Position numbers and translations under genes: made by a program. 64,000 bases of DNA, taken from Polytrichum commune (Eukaryota; Streptophyta; Polytrichopsida; Polytrichales; Polytrichaceae). The stretch covers positions 66,998,033-67,062,032 of the forward strand of contig OX485804.1 in the NCBI GenBank assembly GCA_950295325.1. Direction: 5' to 3'. This document shows positions 1 to 10,314 of the stretch, in pieces; within the stretch, counting starts at the first letter, position 1, and each line of letters opens with the position of its first letter. The notes below the pieces were generated by a model, which had not been told where the DNA came from, made no database searches, and worked only from the letters and a program-made list of their open reading frames with translations.

Positions 1-1500
1 AGACAGTCAACTTTCATTGTAAATGGGTGCTTATGAGCTGATGTGGACTGAATTGAGGGTCAAGGGGTGAATGTATGTTAGTTTTGTTTAGTTTGGTTTG
101 GTTTACATTAGTTCAGTTTGGTTGTTTGAACTTAGTGATTAGGTCAATTACTAAGTAGTAGTAGGTAAAGAGTTAGTTCTGAATTAGTGTTTCGGGCCCG
201 AAACACTAATTAAGGGGGGCTGGTTTGTGAATTTGGAGGTGACAGGGTAGGAATTCAGACAGTCAACTTTCATTGTAAATGGGTGCTTATGAGCTGATGT
301 GGACTGAATTGAGGGTCAAGGGGTGAATGTATGTTAGTTTTGTTTAGTTTGGTTTGGTTTACATTAGTTCAGTTTGGTTGTTTGAACTTAGTGATTATGT
401 CAAAAACTAAGTAGTAGTAGGTAAAGAATTAGTTCTGAATTAGTGTTTCGGGCCCGAAACACTAATTGGGGGGGGGCTGGTTTGTGAATTTGGAGGTGAC
501 AGGGTAGGAATTCAGACAATCAACTTTCATTGTAAATGGGTGCTTATGAGCTGATGTGGACTGAATTGAGGGTCAAGGGGTGAATGTATGTTAGTTTTGT
601 TTAGTTTGGTTTGGTTTACATTAGTTCAGTTTGGTTGTTTGAACTTAGTGATTATGTCAAAAACTAAGTAGTAGTAGGTAAAGAATTAGTTCTGAATTAG
701 TGTTTCGGGCCCGAAACACTAATTGGGGGGGGGGCTGGTTTGTGAATTTGGAGGTGACAGGGTAGGAATTCAGACAGTCAACTTTCATTGTAAATGGGTG
801 CTTATGAGCTGATGTGGACTGAATTGAGGGTCAAGGGCAGATTGTATGTTAGTTTTGTTTAGTTTGGTTTGGTTTACATTAGTTCATTTTGGTTGTTTGA
901 ACTTAGTGATTAGGTCAAAAACTAAGTAGTAGTAGGTAAAGAGTTAGTTCCGAATTAGTGTTTCGGGCCCGAAACACTAATTGGGGGGGGGCTTGTTTGT
1001 GAATTTGGAAGTGAAAGGGTAGGAATTCAGACAGTCAACTTTCATTGTAAATGGGTGCTTATGAGCTGATGTGGACTGAATTGAGGGTCAAGGGCAGATT
1101 GTATGTTAGTTTTGTTTAGTTTAGTTTGGTTTACATTAGTTCATTTTGGTTGTTTGAACTTAGTGATTAGGTCCAAAACTAAGTAGTAGTAGGTAAAGAG
1201 TTAGTTCTGAATTAGTGTTTCGGGCCCGAAACACATTTGGGGGGGGGGCTGGTTTGTGAATTTGGAGGTGACAGGGTAGGAATTCAGACATTGAACTTTC
1301 ATTGTAAATGGGTGCTTATGAGCTGATGTGGAATGAATTGAGGGTCAAGGGCTGAATGTAGGTTAGTTTTGTTTGGTTTGGTTTGGTTTACATTAGTTCA
1401 GGTTGGTTGTTTGAACTTAGTGATTAGGTCAAAAACTAAGTAGTAGTAGGTAAAGAGTTAGTTCTGAATTAGTGTTTCGGGCCCGAAACACTAATTGAAG
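1..1500. repeat. 257-bp tandem repeat array with central palindrome (upstream intron of gene A)
   Basis: Six head-to-tail copies begin near 1, 257, 514, 772, 1029 and 1286, so the period is about 257 bp. Each unit starts with AGACAGTCAACTTTCATTG, runs through a T/G-rich 'TTAGTTTTGTTTAG' stretch, then has a perfect palindrome centred on GGGCCC, a G-run of variable length, and ends with GGTGACAGGGTAGGAATTC. In copies 1-4 and 6 the palindrome extends to 30 bp (for example 182-211 and 953-982). The same family reappears at 5100-5576 and 23479-25400, on the far side of gene A's exons. No coding potential was seen. Confidence 0.95.
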
Positions 1501-2085
1501 GGGCTGGTTTGCGAATTGTATTTGGGAACCCATGAGCTGGTGTGGACTGAATTTCTCTTCAAGGTCTGAACATATGTTAGTTTAGTTTGTTTTAGTTTGG
1601 TTGTTTGTGGTTAGTGTTAAAGGTCAAAAACATAGTGGAAGTAGGTATAGCTACCTCTGAATTTGTGTTTCGGGCCCGAAACAGGAAATGGGAGGGTCTG
1701 GTTTGTGAAATTGTATTGGATAGGGTGTTAAGAGGATGAGTTGAGCTTGTATTGAGGGTCTGAATTTAAATTAGATTTATTAGTTTATTTGAGTTTAATT
1801 TGAATATTCCTGGTTAGTAAGTAGGGTCAAATACTAAGTACTGGTAGTTCTGATTTAGTAGGGTCAAACACCTAGTTAGTTCTGAATTTGTGTTTCTGGA
1901 CCGACATGTTAATGGGAGGGGCAGGTTTGTGGAGTTTGATGTGATAGGGTAGTAGATTCACTCTTACTTTATTTCTGTTTTAGTTCTGTATTAGTGTCCC
2001 GAAACATTTGCTAGTTTGGTTCATTTTAGTTCAACTCTTATTAGTTTAGTTTGAATGTTTCTGGTTTTGGGTTTAGGATCAACAC
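1501..2085. repeat. Degenerate tail of the 257-bp repeat array
   Basis: The unit structure continues but decays. A seventh palindrome (TGTTTCGGGCCCGAAACA) lies at 1666-1683 and a damaged one near 1893-1910. Beyond that only the 'CTGAATTAGTGT' and 'GTCAAACACTAAGTAG' words recur. This stretch leads into the splice acceptor of the first recognisable exon of gene A at 2161-2163. I see no exon in it. Confidence 0.75.
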
Positions 2086-2163
2086 TTGGTTCAAGTAGGT
2101 AGATTTTATATTGCATTTGTGATTCTTACTTTCTTTGAAATTGTATTCTCTCTGGGAGTGCAG

Positions 2164-4794
2164 CCAGATATGGAAATCCTAGAGGACGTGCCTGAGGGGG
2201 AAGAGGAGATTCTTGGGGATGATGCTGAATTTGTGGGTGATGAGGATGAGATTCGGATACGGCAGAAACTTAATTCAGTGTCCACGATCACAAGCTTGCG
2301 ATTCCAACCCATCAGCTCCTCGCGTTTTAGTATTCCTTTGTGCAGAATGCTAGCAATGCCAATGGTAAGGCCAACTCTCACATCCGATCTTGCTAAGCTC
2401 GAGCAAGAGTTTGTTCACGGATACAGGGAAGGTGCTTCAGTCTTTTATGTCTCAACCACCAATGAAGACGGTAAGACACAGGAAGTGCTTGAAGCTGATA
2501 AAACTTCTTGGGGTCCTATTTGGAACTCCAAAAACGACGCCTTCAACACATTTCTCCTATCCGATCCACATTTGGCCCACTTAACAAATATGATGTTTTT
2601 TGTGTGCGACGGAAACCATAGGCGTCAAGCATGGTTAAACCACATTGACAGACTTCACCGAAATGAGGATTCCTGGCATTATTTGGTGGACTCAATTCTA
2701 CTTGAAACAAATGGGAAAACTGGACTTGTTATGCAAGTCATGCACAACATAAACAAGTAAGTCAATTCTCTTTTCAATTACAATTTTTCATATTGATTTC
2801 GGACACGTTTCAACTTATTTTCATTTCATTAATCTAATATCTTTCACTTGAATTTTGATTTCAGACACACCGAGGACTCTCACGTGAAGACCAACATTGT
2901 CCATACCCTGTTCAGGGTTCAGAAGTATGGTTTAATGTCAATTGACCAGTTCAAAGACATTTTGAGTCCGGCAGATCTCAAAAGATGCAAGAAGTCACCA
3001 AAAAAGACGTAGTATTCGTTACCATTACATGTGTTTACAAATTTCATATTTCAGGTAATATACTAGTCCTACATCCTAGTTTCTTAATCGCAAAGAGAAG
3101 AGTTTGTGAATCTCCAACCATTGGTTTCATTTTCTTCTGACCTTTTGGTTTCTGCATTCTTGTTCTCTCTTTGTGCAGCACGAACTTGGTCTCGCTGCTG
3201 ACGATGGTTTACGTCTGCTTGTGGAGCAAACGGAAGGAGAAGTCTCCCCTGCTGACAAGGTAGCTGCGATGAAAGCTGCAGTTGAAAAGAGAGCTGTGGC
3301 ACTTCGCATGAAAATGGGAAAACTGGTTGCTGTATCTAACCCTGAGCTTACCGACGGATGGCTTCACGAGGTACGTTTACGAAACCTTTGTCCATATCAA
3401 TCTTTTCAGCTTATCCTTGACAAGAGGACTTCGGAACTCACAAAGTCTCTGTCACACAGATTGAACGACATTACACCCTACACTCACTCTCACAGGAACT
3501 CAACTTGGAGAAGCTGCAGCTCATTGCAACTTCTAAGGCGTCTCCGACATTCAAAATAAAATGGCTAGAATACTTTAATTCATCTGCTTCTACTCGCGAG
3601 GCCCGCAGGCTACCTCCCAAGCCCATCAACGAAGAAAGATTGGCAAATTTCCTGGCTAAAGCAAGTTTCTGGGCAGGAGTAAGTCCACTCATTCATAATT
3701 TCATTGACGCAATCATGCATTTGATGTCCAGCTGATGCTTATTGTCTTGCTTATCAGATTTCTGAGCAGGCCTGTATTATTTTTGACGAGACCATGCGTC
3801 AAGACCGACTTCCTATCAACATGACTGTTGCCAGTGAGCCGATGTTGTTGCCAGCGTATATCAAAGATTGTCGCATGAAGTTGTGGGACCATGCTTTCAA
3901 CACCTATTTCAGAGGACCCGATTCCTTCAAAAAATGTGACGACTTTGTTGGATTCAATGGAGCTGACCTTGTTGTCCGCAGAGTACTTTATAGGTACGTC
4001 TTAATTCTTTAAGTACTCTTCATTTATATCAGTTCATATTTTGTGATTTCCTAGTTCAAAATTTCTATAATGTAATGTTAACACATATTTCTGAACACAG
4101 GTACTTTAAGTACGAGCTTATGGCCAAAGGAGCTATTTCCAAAGAAGACCTTCCTGTATTCTTGACTACATGGCTTGATAGATCGAATTCAGCCTGCATG
4201 TTCTCGGCTCTTCAACAACGCACGTGGACATCTTCTCACCTTACCGGCGGTGCCTGGTATCTGGATTGCGCTCCAAGTTTTACTCCTTCGTTTGAGACTG
4301 AGATCCGAAAGTCAAGGGAGGATGTAGGTGAGTCTGGAATTGAAATGTTGGACTTACAGGGCATTGAAGATGAGAATGAGAGGGCAAAGGCAATAAAAAG
4401 ACGCATCGAAGAGGACCGAAAGAAAGCGTTGAGGGTTAAAGAGGCTGAGGAGAGAGCAGATCAAAGAGAGCGGGAGAAGCTACAGAATTCACTGGAGAAA
4501 TCCACGAAGAAGGGCAAGAAGAAGATGGACCCCCCCCCGGAGCCAGAAGGTAAGAGTCCCGTTGCTCCAAGTCCCACATATGAATCTGGTTCTCATGCTC
4601 CAACATTTTCTAGAGGAACAAAACGCGATTCATCCTACGAGCAGTTGAGTCAAATTCCTATTTTGACATTGGGGGAGGAGCTCGAGATCCATATTGAAGA
4701 GCTCATTCTCAACTCCTCATTAGAGGACGTTCTTGGCGGTGACACTGAGGAATTCACCCCTTCCTACAACGAGTTGAAAAGATTCATGCTCAAG
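2164..4794 (+). CDS. Gene A, 5' part: ParB-like N-terminal domain and middle region
   Basis: Exons read from splice sites and from homology to gene B are 2164-2756, 2865-3054, 3179-3370, 3496-3678, 3758-3993 and 4101-4794. The frame then continues at phase 0 into 25504. The first exon starts after a GTGCAG acceptor; the true start codon is not seen and is probably left of the window. It begins with an acidic stretch (EDVPEGEEEILGDDAEF). It then has a ParB/sulfiredoxin-like region: a 'LCRMLAMPMVRP' strand, a helix DLAKLEQEF, and FFVCDGNHRRQAW with DGNHR at 2608-2622. The middle (3179-4400) is unrecognised, with WYLDC and RRVLYRYF motifs shared with gene B, and it ends in a charged, low-complexity linker. 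An in-frame TAG at 3010-3012 sits where gene B has Trp. The ParB-like assignment is inferred from motif spacing; catalysis or DNA binding is not shown. Confidence 0.65.
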
Positions 4795-5099
4795 GTAATG
4801 GTCTAACTCACTTTTGTCATAACATGTTTGCATTGGAATTTATGCATATCAATGTGTTTCTAAACTCCTTCATTAAAAAAGGTTTCATTCCTAAACTAAA
4901 CTGAGCTGAACTAGGATGCTTCTGAGTTGGTATTAAGTGTCTGAATTTGCTTTTAAAGTATATTTACTTCAGCTCAACTTAGTTTTGTTTGGATGCTTGT
5001 GGTTGGTGATTAAGGGGAAACACTTAGAAGTATTAGGTAGATTTTGATTTGAATATGTGGCTCGGTTCTGAATTGGTATTAATGGTCTAGAATTAATGT

Positions 5100-5576
5100 C
5101 AAACACTACCTATCAGTAGGTAGAGTTAGTTCTGAATTAGTTTTTCGGGCCCGAAACACATATTGGGAGGGGCTAGATTTTATGCTGGATTTGATATGGT
5201 AGGATACTTCAGTTTAGTTTAGGGAGAAACATGGAGTAGTAGTAGGCAGAGTTAGTTCTGAATTAGTGTTTCGGGCCCGAAACACTTTCTCGGGGGGGGG
5301 CTGGTTTGTGATCTTTGAAGTGACAAGGTAGGGGGTTCAGATATTCAACTTTGATTGTATGTAATTGCCTCTGAGCTGATGTGGACTGAATTGCTCTTCA
5401 AGGGCTGAATGTATGTTAGTTTTGTTTAGTTTAGTTTGGTTTAGATTAGTTCGGTTAGGTAGATTGAAGTTTTGGTCAAACACTAAGTAGTCGTAGGTAG
5501 AGTTAGCACTGACTAAGTGTTTCGGGCCCGAAACACTTTCTGGGGGGGGCTGGTTTGTGAATTTGGAGGTGACAGG
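5100..5576. repeat. Palindromic tandem repeat, three copies left of the retrotransposon
   Basis: Core palindromes lie at about 5143-5156 (left arm altered to TTTTTC), 5266-5285 and 5517-5536. The unit after the third palindrome is cut at GACAGGGTAGG by the retrotransposon and resumes after 23473 with GTAGGGGATTCAG. The 300 bp before 5100 (4800-5100) is related but decayed. Confidence 0.9.
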
Positions 5577-5581
5577 GTAGG
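5577..5581. repeat. Target-site duplication GTAGG (left)
   Basis: GTAGG immediately precedes the TGTGAGG start of the LTR. The same five bases follow the CTCACA end of the other LTR at 23474-23478. The 5-bp length is standard for Ty3/gypsy integration. Confidence 0.95.
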
Positions 5582-7394
5582 TGTGAGGCCAAACCCCCCA
5601 CCCTTAAGCGTCCGTAGTCCGAGTAGTGGGTTTGGGCTCACATTCCTCCGCGGTATTGGATTTGGACTTGGATGAGTCCATAGTGCAAGGTTCACCCTTC
5701 AAGTGGTCTTGGATTTAACTTTGGTCTTTGCTTCCTTTGTCTTGCCATCGCGAGAGTGCTCCACATTCTCCATTAAGTTGTGCACGTGGTTTATTTTTAA
5801 AGAGAGGATGCAAGTGTTAAAAAAAACACTATTCTCTATAGTCAATCTCAAATACATTTACTTGTGAAAGCCACACATAACACTAACTAGCATAATGTAA
5901 CTAACTACTTGTCTATGAGCTAATTAGGTAGGCTATCTACTAAGCTCCTTCATGAACCCATCTCTTTATTTTCTAATTACATAAACCTAGCTCCTTCATA
6001 AACCCAGCTCCTTCATAAACCCAGCTTCTTAGCTTCTAACTAAACAAACCCAGCTCCTTCATGAACCCAGCTCCTTAGCTTCTAACTAAACAAACCCAGG
6101 TCCTTCATAAACCCAGCTCTTTACTTTCTAACTAAACAAACCCAGCTCCTTCATAAACCCAGCTCCTTCATGAACCCACAACTTTGTAGTTGTAATCCCC
6201 AACTACCTCACTAATTATTCAAGCCCTTAACTAATCTTCCTACCTAATTTCCCTAATTCTACTAACAACCCCTTTCTAATCACACAATTCTTCTCTAATC
6301 CTAAAATCCTAAAATCCTAGAGAGGAGAGGGGGAGAGAGAATTTCCTAACTTCACTAAGACTAACTAATCCACACAAGTATATTTTTGCACTCATCACAA
6401 CATCAAGTGCTCAACTCTTAAACATGGAACTTGCAACCACGTGTATTCAAAACATAAACTTTAAGTACCACAAATTGGAATCATGAATTAACTTTAAAAT
6501 CCTTCACGTCAACACTAATTCTACCAAGAGGTCAAGCCCTCTTCAAGGCTAACAAGCCTTGGCTCTCAAACTAAAAACTAAGCACACACATGTGCTCCAA
6601 TATGGCTTCCCACACCCACACTTATAACTCGTGGGGTGCCTTGGAGCACAAAGGAAAGAGAGGATGAGTGAGGGAAGAATGAGGGATTATATAGTAAGCT
6701 TGAGGGGGTGAGCACCCTCAAGGCTCACGATAAGCCCTTGAGATTTCCTCCTACTTAGTAGGCGCCAATCCTATCTTCTAAGTCTTCCTCCCTCAAATGA
6801 TCAACAAGGATCCTAATTCGAACATTTAACTAGCCTTGGCTTTCTACCTACCACACTTTACCAAACTTGGGATGCTTCAACCCAAACTTAGCCTCCTTCG
6901 CTTTCCGCCGCCATAACTTTCTCCCCTTACTTTCCCAAATCGTCGCTCACCACTTAATTCAAACCACGATGCTTAACTCGTGATTTGATTGGTGCTTTGA
7001 GAATTTGCTTATCCTCCACCTTGCATTCTTCCTTGGGCCTTCCCCATTAAGTGGCCATGATGAGGTGGTCCACTTGTGCGCTCCATGTGATCCTCCATTC
7101 ATCCCAATTCGAATGCACTTGCCTCTTGAGTCACTTTGGTTGTCTCCATCCATTTGTACTAGCCTACTCACTAACTACTCAATCCAAGTTCTCCTTACCT
7201 ATCTTCATTCACTCAAATCCTTCCGAAGGTAAAAACACAATAACAACTCACATCCTAGCCTCTTACAACATGGTACTTCTAAGACTAACATTTCACTCTT
7301 TTTATATTTTTGTGAAGTAACATGCTACTTCAAAGTGCATCAACTAACGTTTCAAGGGTCTAAGACTAAATGTGGGCACCCTTTTGGGCTCACA
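5582..7394 (-). repeat. Outer element LTR, left copy (3' LTR in element orientation)
   Basis: It begins TGTGAGGCCAAACC and ends GGGCTCACA, with short inverted termini TGTGAG/CTCACA. It contains a minisatellite of 'CCCAGCTCCTTCATAAA' words between about 5985 and 6175. On the minus strand there is a TATATAAT box at 6686-6693, the likely promoter. Small open frames at 6959-7320 occur identically in both LTRs and look like chance. Confidence 0.95.
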
Positions 7395-7575
7395 TAATTG
7401 GCGACCATCGGGGGATGAATCCAAACATCTCTTGCTCCAAGGGTAAGTTGCCTAGTCAAGCTCGGTACTCCTTACATCTACTTCCCGATGTACGGGTAGG
7501 AAAGAGCTCACCATTCAACGTTTCCAATTGAATTGAATTATTAGGAAAGACCTCATAGACAAGGTAAGGTCCTAA
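7395..7575 (-). other. Element 3' non-coding end with an inward PBS-like motif
   Basis: Between the pol stop and the left LTR there is no purine-rich tract at the LTR border, where one is expected. Instead the plus strand reads TAATTGGCGACCATCGGGGG directly after the LTR, which looks like a primer-binding site facing the opposite way. On the minus strand the integrase frame stays open past the TAG at 7576-7578 until a TGA at 7456-7458. Confidence 0.6.
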
Positions 7576-10311
7576 CTATACCGCATTGAATTTCGCCGGA
7601 AATTCAAGCTTTCGTGCGTCTTGAATCATGACCATCATTCCCGGTGTTAGGGCCCTTCTCTTATGTCGTTTGTCGAAAGTAATCTTTCTCCTTCTTTGGA
7701 TTGCCTCAATATGTTGAGCCGCCATTCTCCTCCCTTCGTCAAGTGCTTCCAAATCGGTTAGTCGATTTCGTAAGGATTGACTTTCGGTAAGTCTCGTACT
7801 CACGGCCACCCTAAGTGACTCGACTTCATATTCGATTGGTAGTGTCGCTTCAAGACCATAGACTAAGGAAAATGGTGTAGCACGCGTAGTTACCTTATAG
7901 GTTGTACGGTATGCCCAAAGTGCCGCCGTTAGTTTCGTATCCCAATCCCGCTTCGAGTCTATAACCGTCTTGCGTAGTATACTCACCAAAATTCCGTTAA
8001 CCCTTTCCGTTTGTCCATTGGTTTGTGGGTGGTAGGGAGTAGTCTTCCGGTGATCAATTTTAAATTTCTCTGTCATCTCTCGAATCAAGTCATTCAAAAA
8101 GTGAGTACCCCTATCGCTTACTAGGATCTTCGGCACCCCGAACCGCGAAATTATGTTTTCGTACATAAATGTTGCCGCGTGTTCCGCCGTGTCGGTCTTC
8201 ACCGCTTTGGCTTCCGCCCACTTGGTGAGGTATTCGGTTGCCACCACAATATATTTCATTCCTTTTGAAGATTGGGGATGGACCTCACCCACATAGTCGA
8301 TGCCCCATTTTTCGAAAGGAATTAAGGGTAATGATACATGTAAAGGCATCTCCATTCTAAGGTCGTTTCGGGCATACCGTTGGCAAGCGTCGCATTTCCT
8401 TACATAGTCATGGGCGTCCTTAAATAGTGTAGGCCAAAAGTAGCCCGCTCTAAGTATTTTTTGCCCGGTGAGTTGACCCGAGAAGTGACCGCCGCAAGCG
8501 CTATCGTGGCAAGCGATTAAAATCGCTTCAACCTCCGTTTTTGACACGCATTGTCGTAAAATACCATCGGACCCCCTTCTAAACAACCTATGGCCCACTA
8601 CAACAAATTGCCTACTATTTACCCTCACCTTCCTTCTCTCTTCTTTTGTCCACTCTTTGGGCAACTTGTGGGTTGTTAGAAATTCCACTATGCCCGCATA
8701 CCACGCCGGTGTAGAAGTGACCACAAAGAGGCTATCATCTACTAACATATCATTTACCGGATTTTTTCCTATCTCCTCCGACAACCTAGACAAGTGGTCC
8801 GCTTGTAAATGCATACGACCCGGTTTATATTCCACCGTGTAGTCGAATTCTTCTAATAACAAAACCCACCTAGCTAACCTACCACTTAACTCCGCCTTGT
8901 TAATTAGATACTTGATAGCCATGTGGTCAACAAAAAATACAACCGGGTTGCACATGAGGTAATGCCTAAACTTTTTAACGGAAAACACCATGGCTAGGCA
9001 CTCCCTCTCCGTTGTAGAGTAGTTTCTTTCGGCGGGGGTCAATTGCTTACTCGCATAAGCTATAGGTTGATCCTTCTCTTTTTCTCCCGTTGCTTGACAA
9101 AGCGCACTCCCTATTGCCACATTACTAGCATCACAATAGACGTGAAAAGGTTTACCCCAATTGGGTGGTATCAACACCGGATAGGTGCTCAACCTATCCC
9201 GCAATTCCTCAAAGGCTTTTTGACAAGCATCCGTCCACTCGAATTTGACATCCTTTTTGAGCAAATGGGTAATGGGCACCGCTATCTTTGAAAAATTAGG
9301 AATAAGTTCCCGGTACCATCCCACATGTCCTAACAACTTAGAGATCCCCTTGGAATTGGTTGGAGTTGCCAAGTCGCTTATGGCCGCAATCTTATCCGGA
9401 TCGGGTTCTCTACCTTTCTCACTAACAACATAACCCAACAACACTCCCTTATTCACTCCCAAAAATGTCTTATCCGGGTTCAATGCTAACCTCATCTTCC
9501 TACACCTAACCAATGCCTCCCTAACACAATGTAGGTGATCATCCACATTACTTTGTGTGCTAAAATCGTCCACAAAGACGGTCATGGATTTGAACAACAA
9601 GTCGGTGAAGATATACATTACTAATCGTTGGAAAGTAGCCGGGGCATTACATAACCCAAATGGCATCACTACCCACACAAAAGTACCCCAAGGTGTAGTA
9701 AAAGCCGTTTTATGGATATCTTGGAGGGCTATGGAAATTTGATTATAACCCGCATACCCATCCATAAAGGTATATCGCGAATGACCTCCAACCTCCTCAA
9801 GCAACAAGGTAATAAAAGGTAAGGGGAAGTGATCCTTTTGTGTGCACGAATTCGATTTCCTATAGTCGACACAAACCCTTAATTTCCCATTTTTTTTCTT
9901 TACTAAGACCATAGGAGAAACCCAATCCGTGATTTCCACCGGCTTGATAAACCCGGCCTTCAATAACCTTTCCAATTCCGCTTTCACCAACAATTGCAAT
10001 TGAGGATTCATCCTCCTCTCCTTTTGTCTAATTGGCCTCGCCCCCGGAATTAAAGGAATCCGGTGCTCTACCATTTCCCTAGGAATTCCCTTAAGCTCAT
10101 CGTAGGACCATGCAAAAGTATCACTAAACTCATCCACCAAATTGCTATACTCCCTAACCTCTTTCTCCCCCAATTTGGAGCCCATCTTCATTTGTCGGGT
10201 TTTTCCATTCTTTAATTTCACATCCACGTACCGCCAATCCGCTTCCGACACATGTGCTTGTTCCTCTTTGTTCCGATACCAATCGGAAGGCACATTGGGG
10301 TAATCTTTCAC
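7576..10311 (-). CDS. pol: Outer element pol: reverse transcriptase, RNase H, integrase
   Basis: This 911-codon frame copies the element RNA into DNA and integrates it. The RT has FVDD at residues 246-249. RNase H has acidic residues near D394, E437, D462 and D505. The integrase has an H2C2 zinc finger (H602, H609, C640, C643) and a DDE triad near D672, D733 and E769, with the family motif YHPQTNGQTER. There is no chromodomain. The frame opens from the gag-protease stop (TAA 10315-10317), with only a GAT codon between that stop and the GTG at 10309-10311, so gag and pol share one frame separated by a single stop codon. The 3' end is cut by a TAG at 7576-7578; about 40 further codons with integrase-tail character follow before the next stop. 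Catalytic residues look intact, but expression would need readthrough at two places. Confidence 0.93.
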   Translation of the reverse strand: MKDYPNVPSDWYRNKEEQAHVSEADWRYVDVKLKNGKTRQMKMGSKLGEKEVREYSNLVDEFSDTFAWSYDELKGIPREMVEHRIPLIPGARPIRQKERRMNPQLQLLVKAELERLLKAGFIKPVEITDWVSPMVLVKKKNGKLRVCVDYRKSNSCTQKDHFPLPFITLLLEEVGGHSRYTFMDGYAGYNQISIALQDIHKTAFTTPWGTFVWVVMPFGLCNAPATFQRLVMYIFTDLLFKSMTVFVDDFSTQSNVDDHLHCVREALVRCRKMRLALNPDKTFLGVNKGVLLGYVVSEKGREPDPDKIAAISDLATPTNSKGISKLLGHVGWYRELIPNFSKIAVPITHLLKKDVKFEWTDACQKAFEELRDRLSTYPVLIPPNWGKPFHVYCDASNVAIGSALCQATGEKEKDQPIAYASKQLTPAERNYSTTERECLAMVFSVKKFRHYLMCNPVVFFVDHMAIKYLINKAELSGRLARWVLLLEEFDYTVEYKPGRMHLQADHLSRLSEEIGKNPVNDMLVDDSLFVVTSTPAWYAGIVEFLTTHKLPKEWTKEERRKVRVNSRQFVVVGHRLFRRGSDGILRQCVSKTEVEAILIACHDSACGGHFSGQLTGQKILRAGYFWPTLFKDAHDYVRKCDACQRYARNDLRMEMPLHVSLPLIPFEKWGIDYVGEVHPQSSKGMKYIVVATEYLTKWAEAKAVKTDTAEHAATFMYENIISRFGVPKILVSDRGTHFLNDLIREMTEKFKIDHRKTTPYHPQTNGQTERVNGILVSILRKTVIDSKRDWDTKLTAALWAYRTTYKVTTRATPFSLVYGLEATLPIEYEVESLRVAVSTRLTESQSLRNRLTDLEALDEGRRMAAQHIEAIQRRRKITFDKRHKRRALTPGMMVMIQDARKLEFPAKFNAV

Positions 10312-10314
10312 ATC

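Noticed and set aside
1-1500. Regularly spaced palindromic repeats as a CRISPR array
   Set aside because: Units are ~257 bp and homologous throughout, with no unique spacers, and the DNA is clearly eukaryotic.
6959-7320. Open frames inside the outer LTR (repeated at 23038-23399)
   Set aside because: They are identical in both LTRs, overlap on both strands, have no family features, and lie in regulatory LTR sequence.
8657-9742. Plus-strand frames across the outer pol gene
   Set aside because: Shadows of the minus-strand pol frame.
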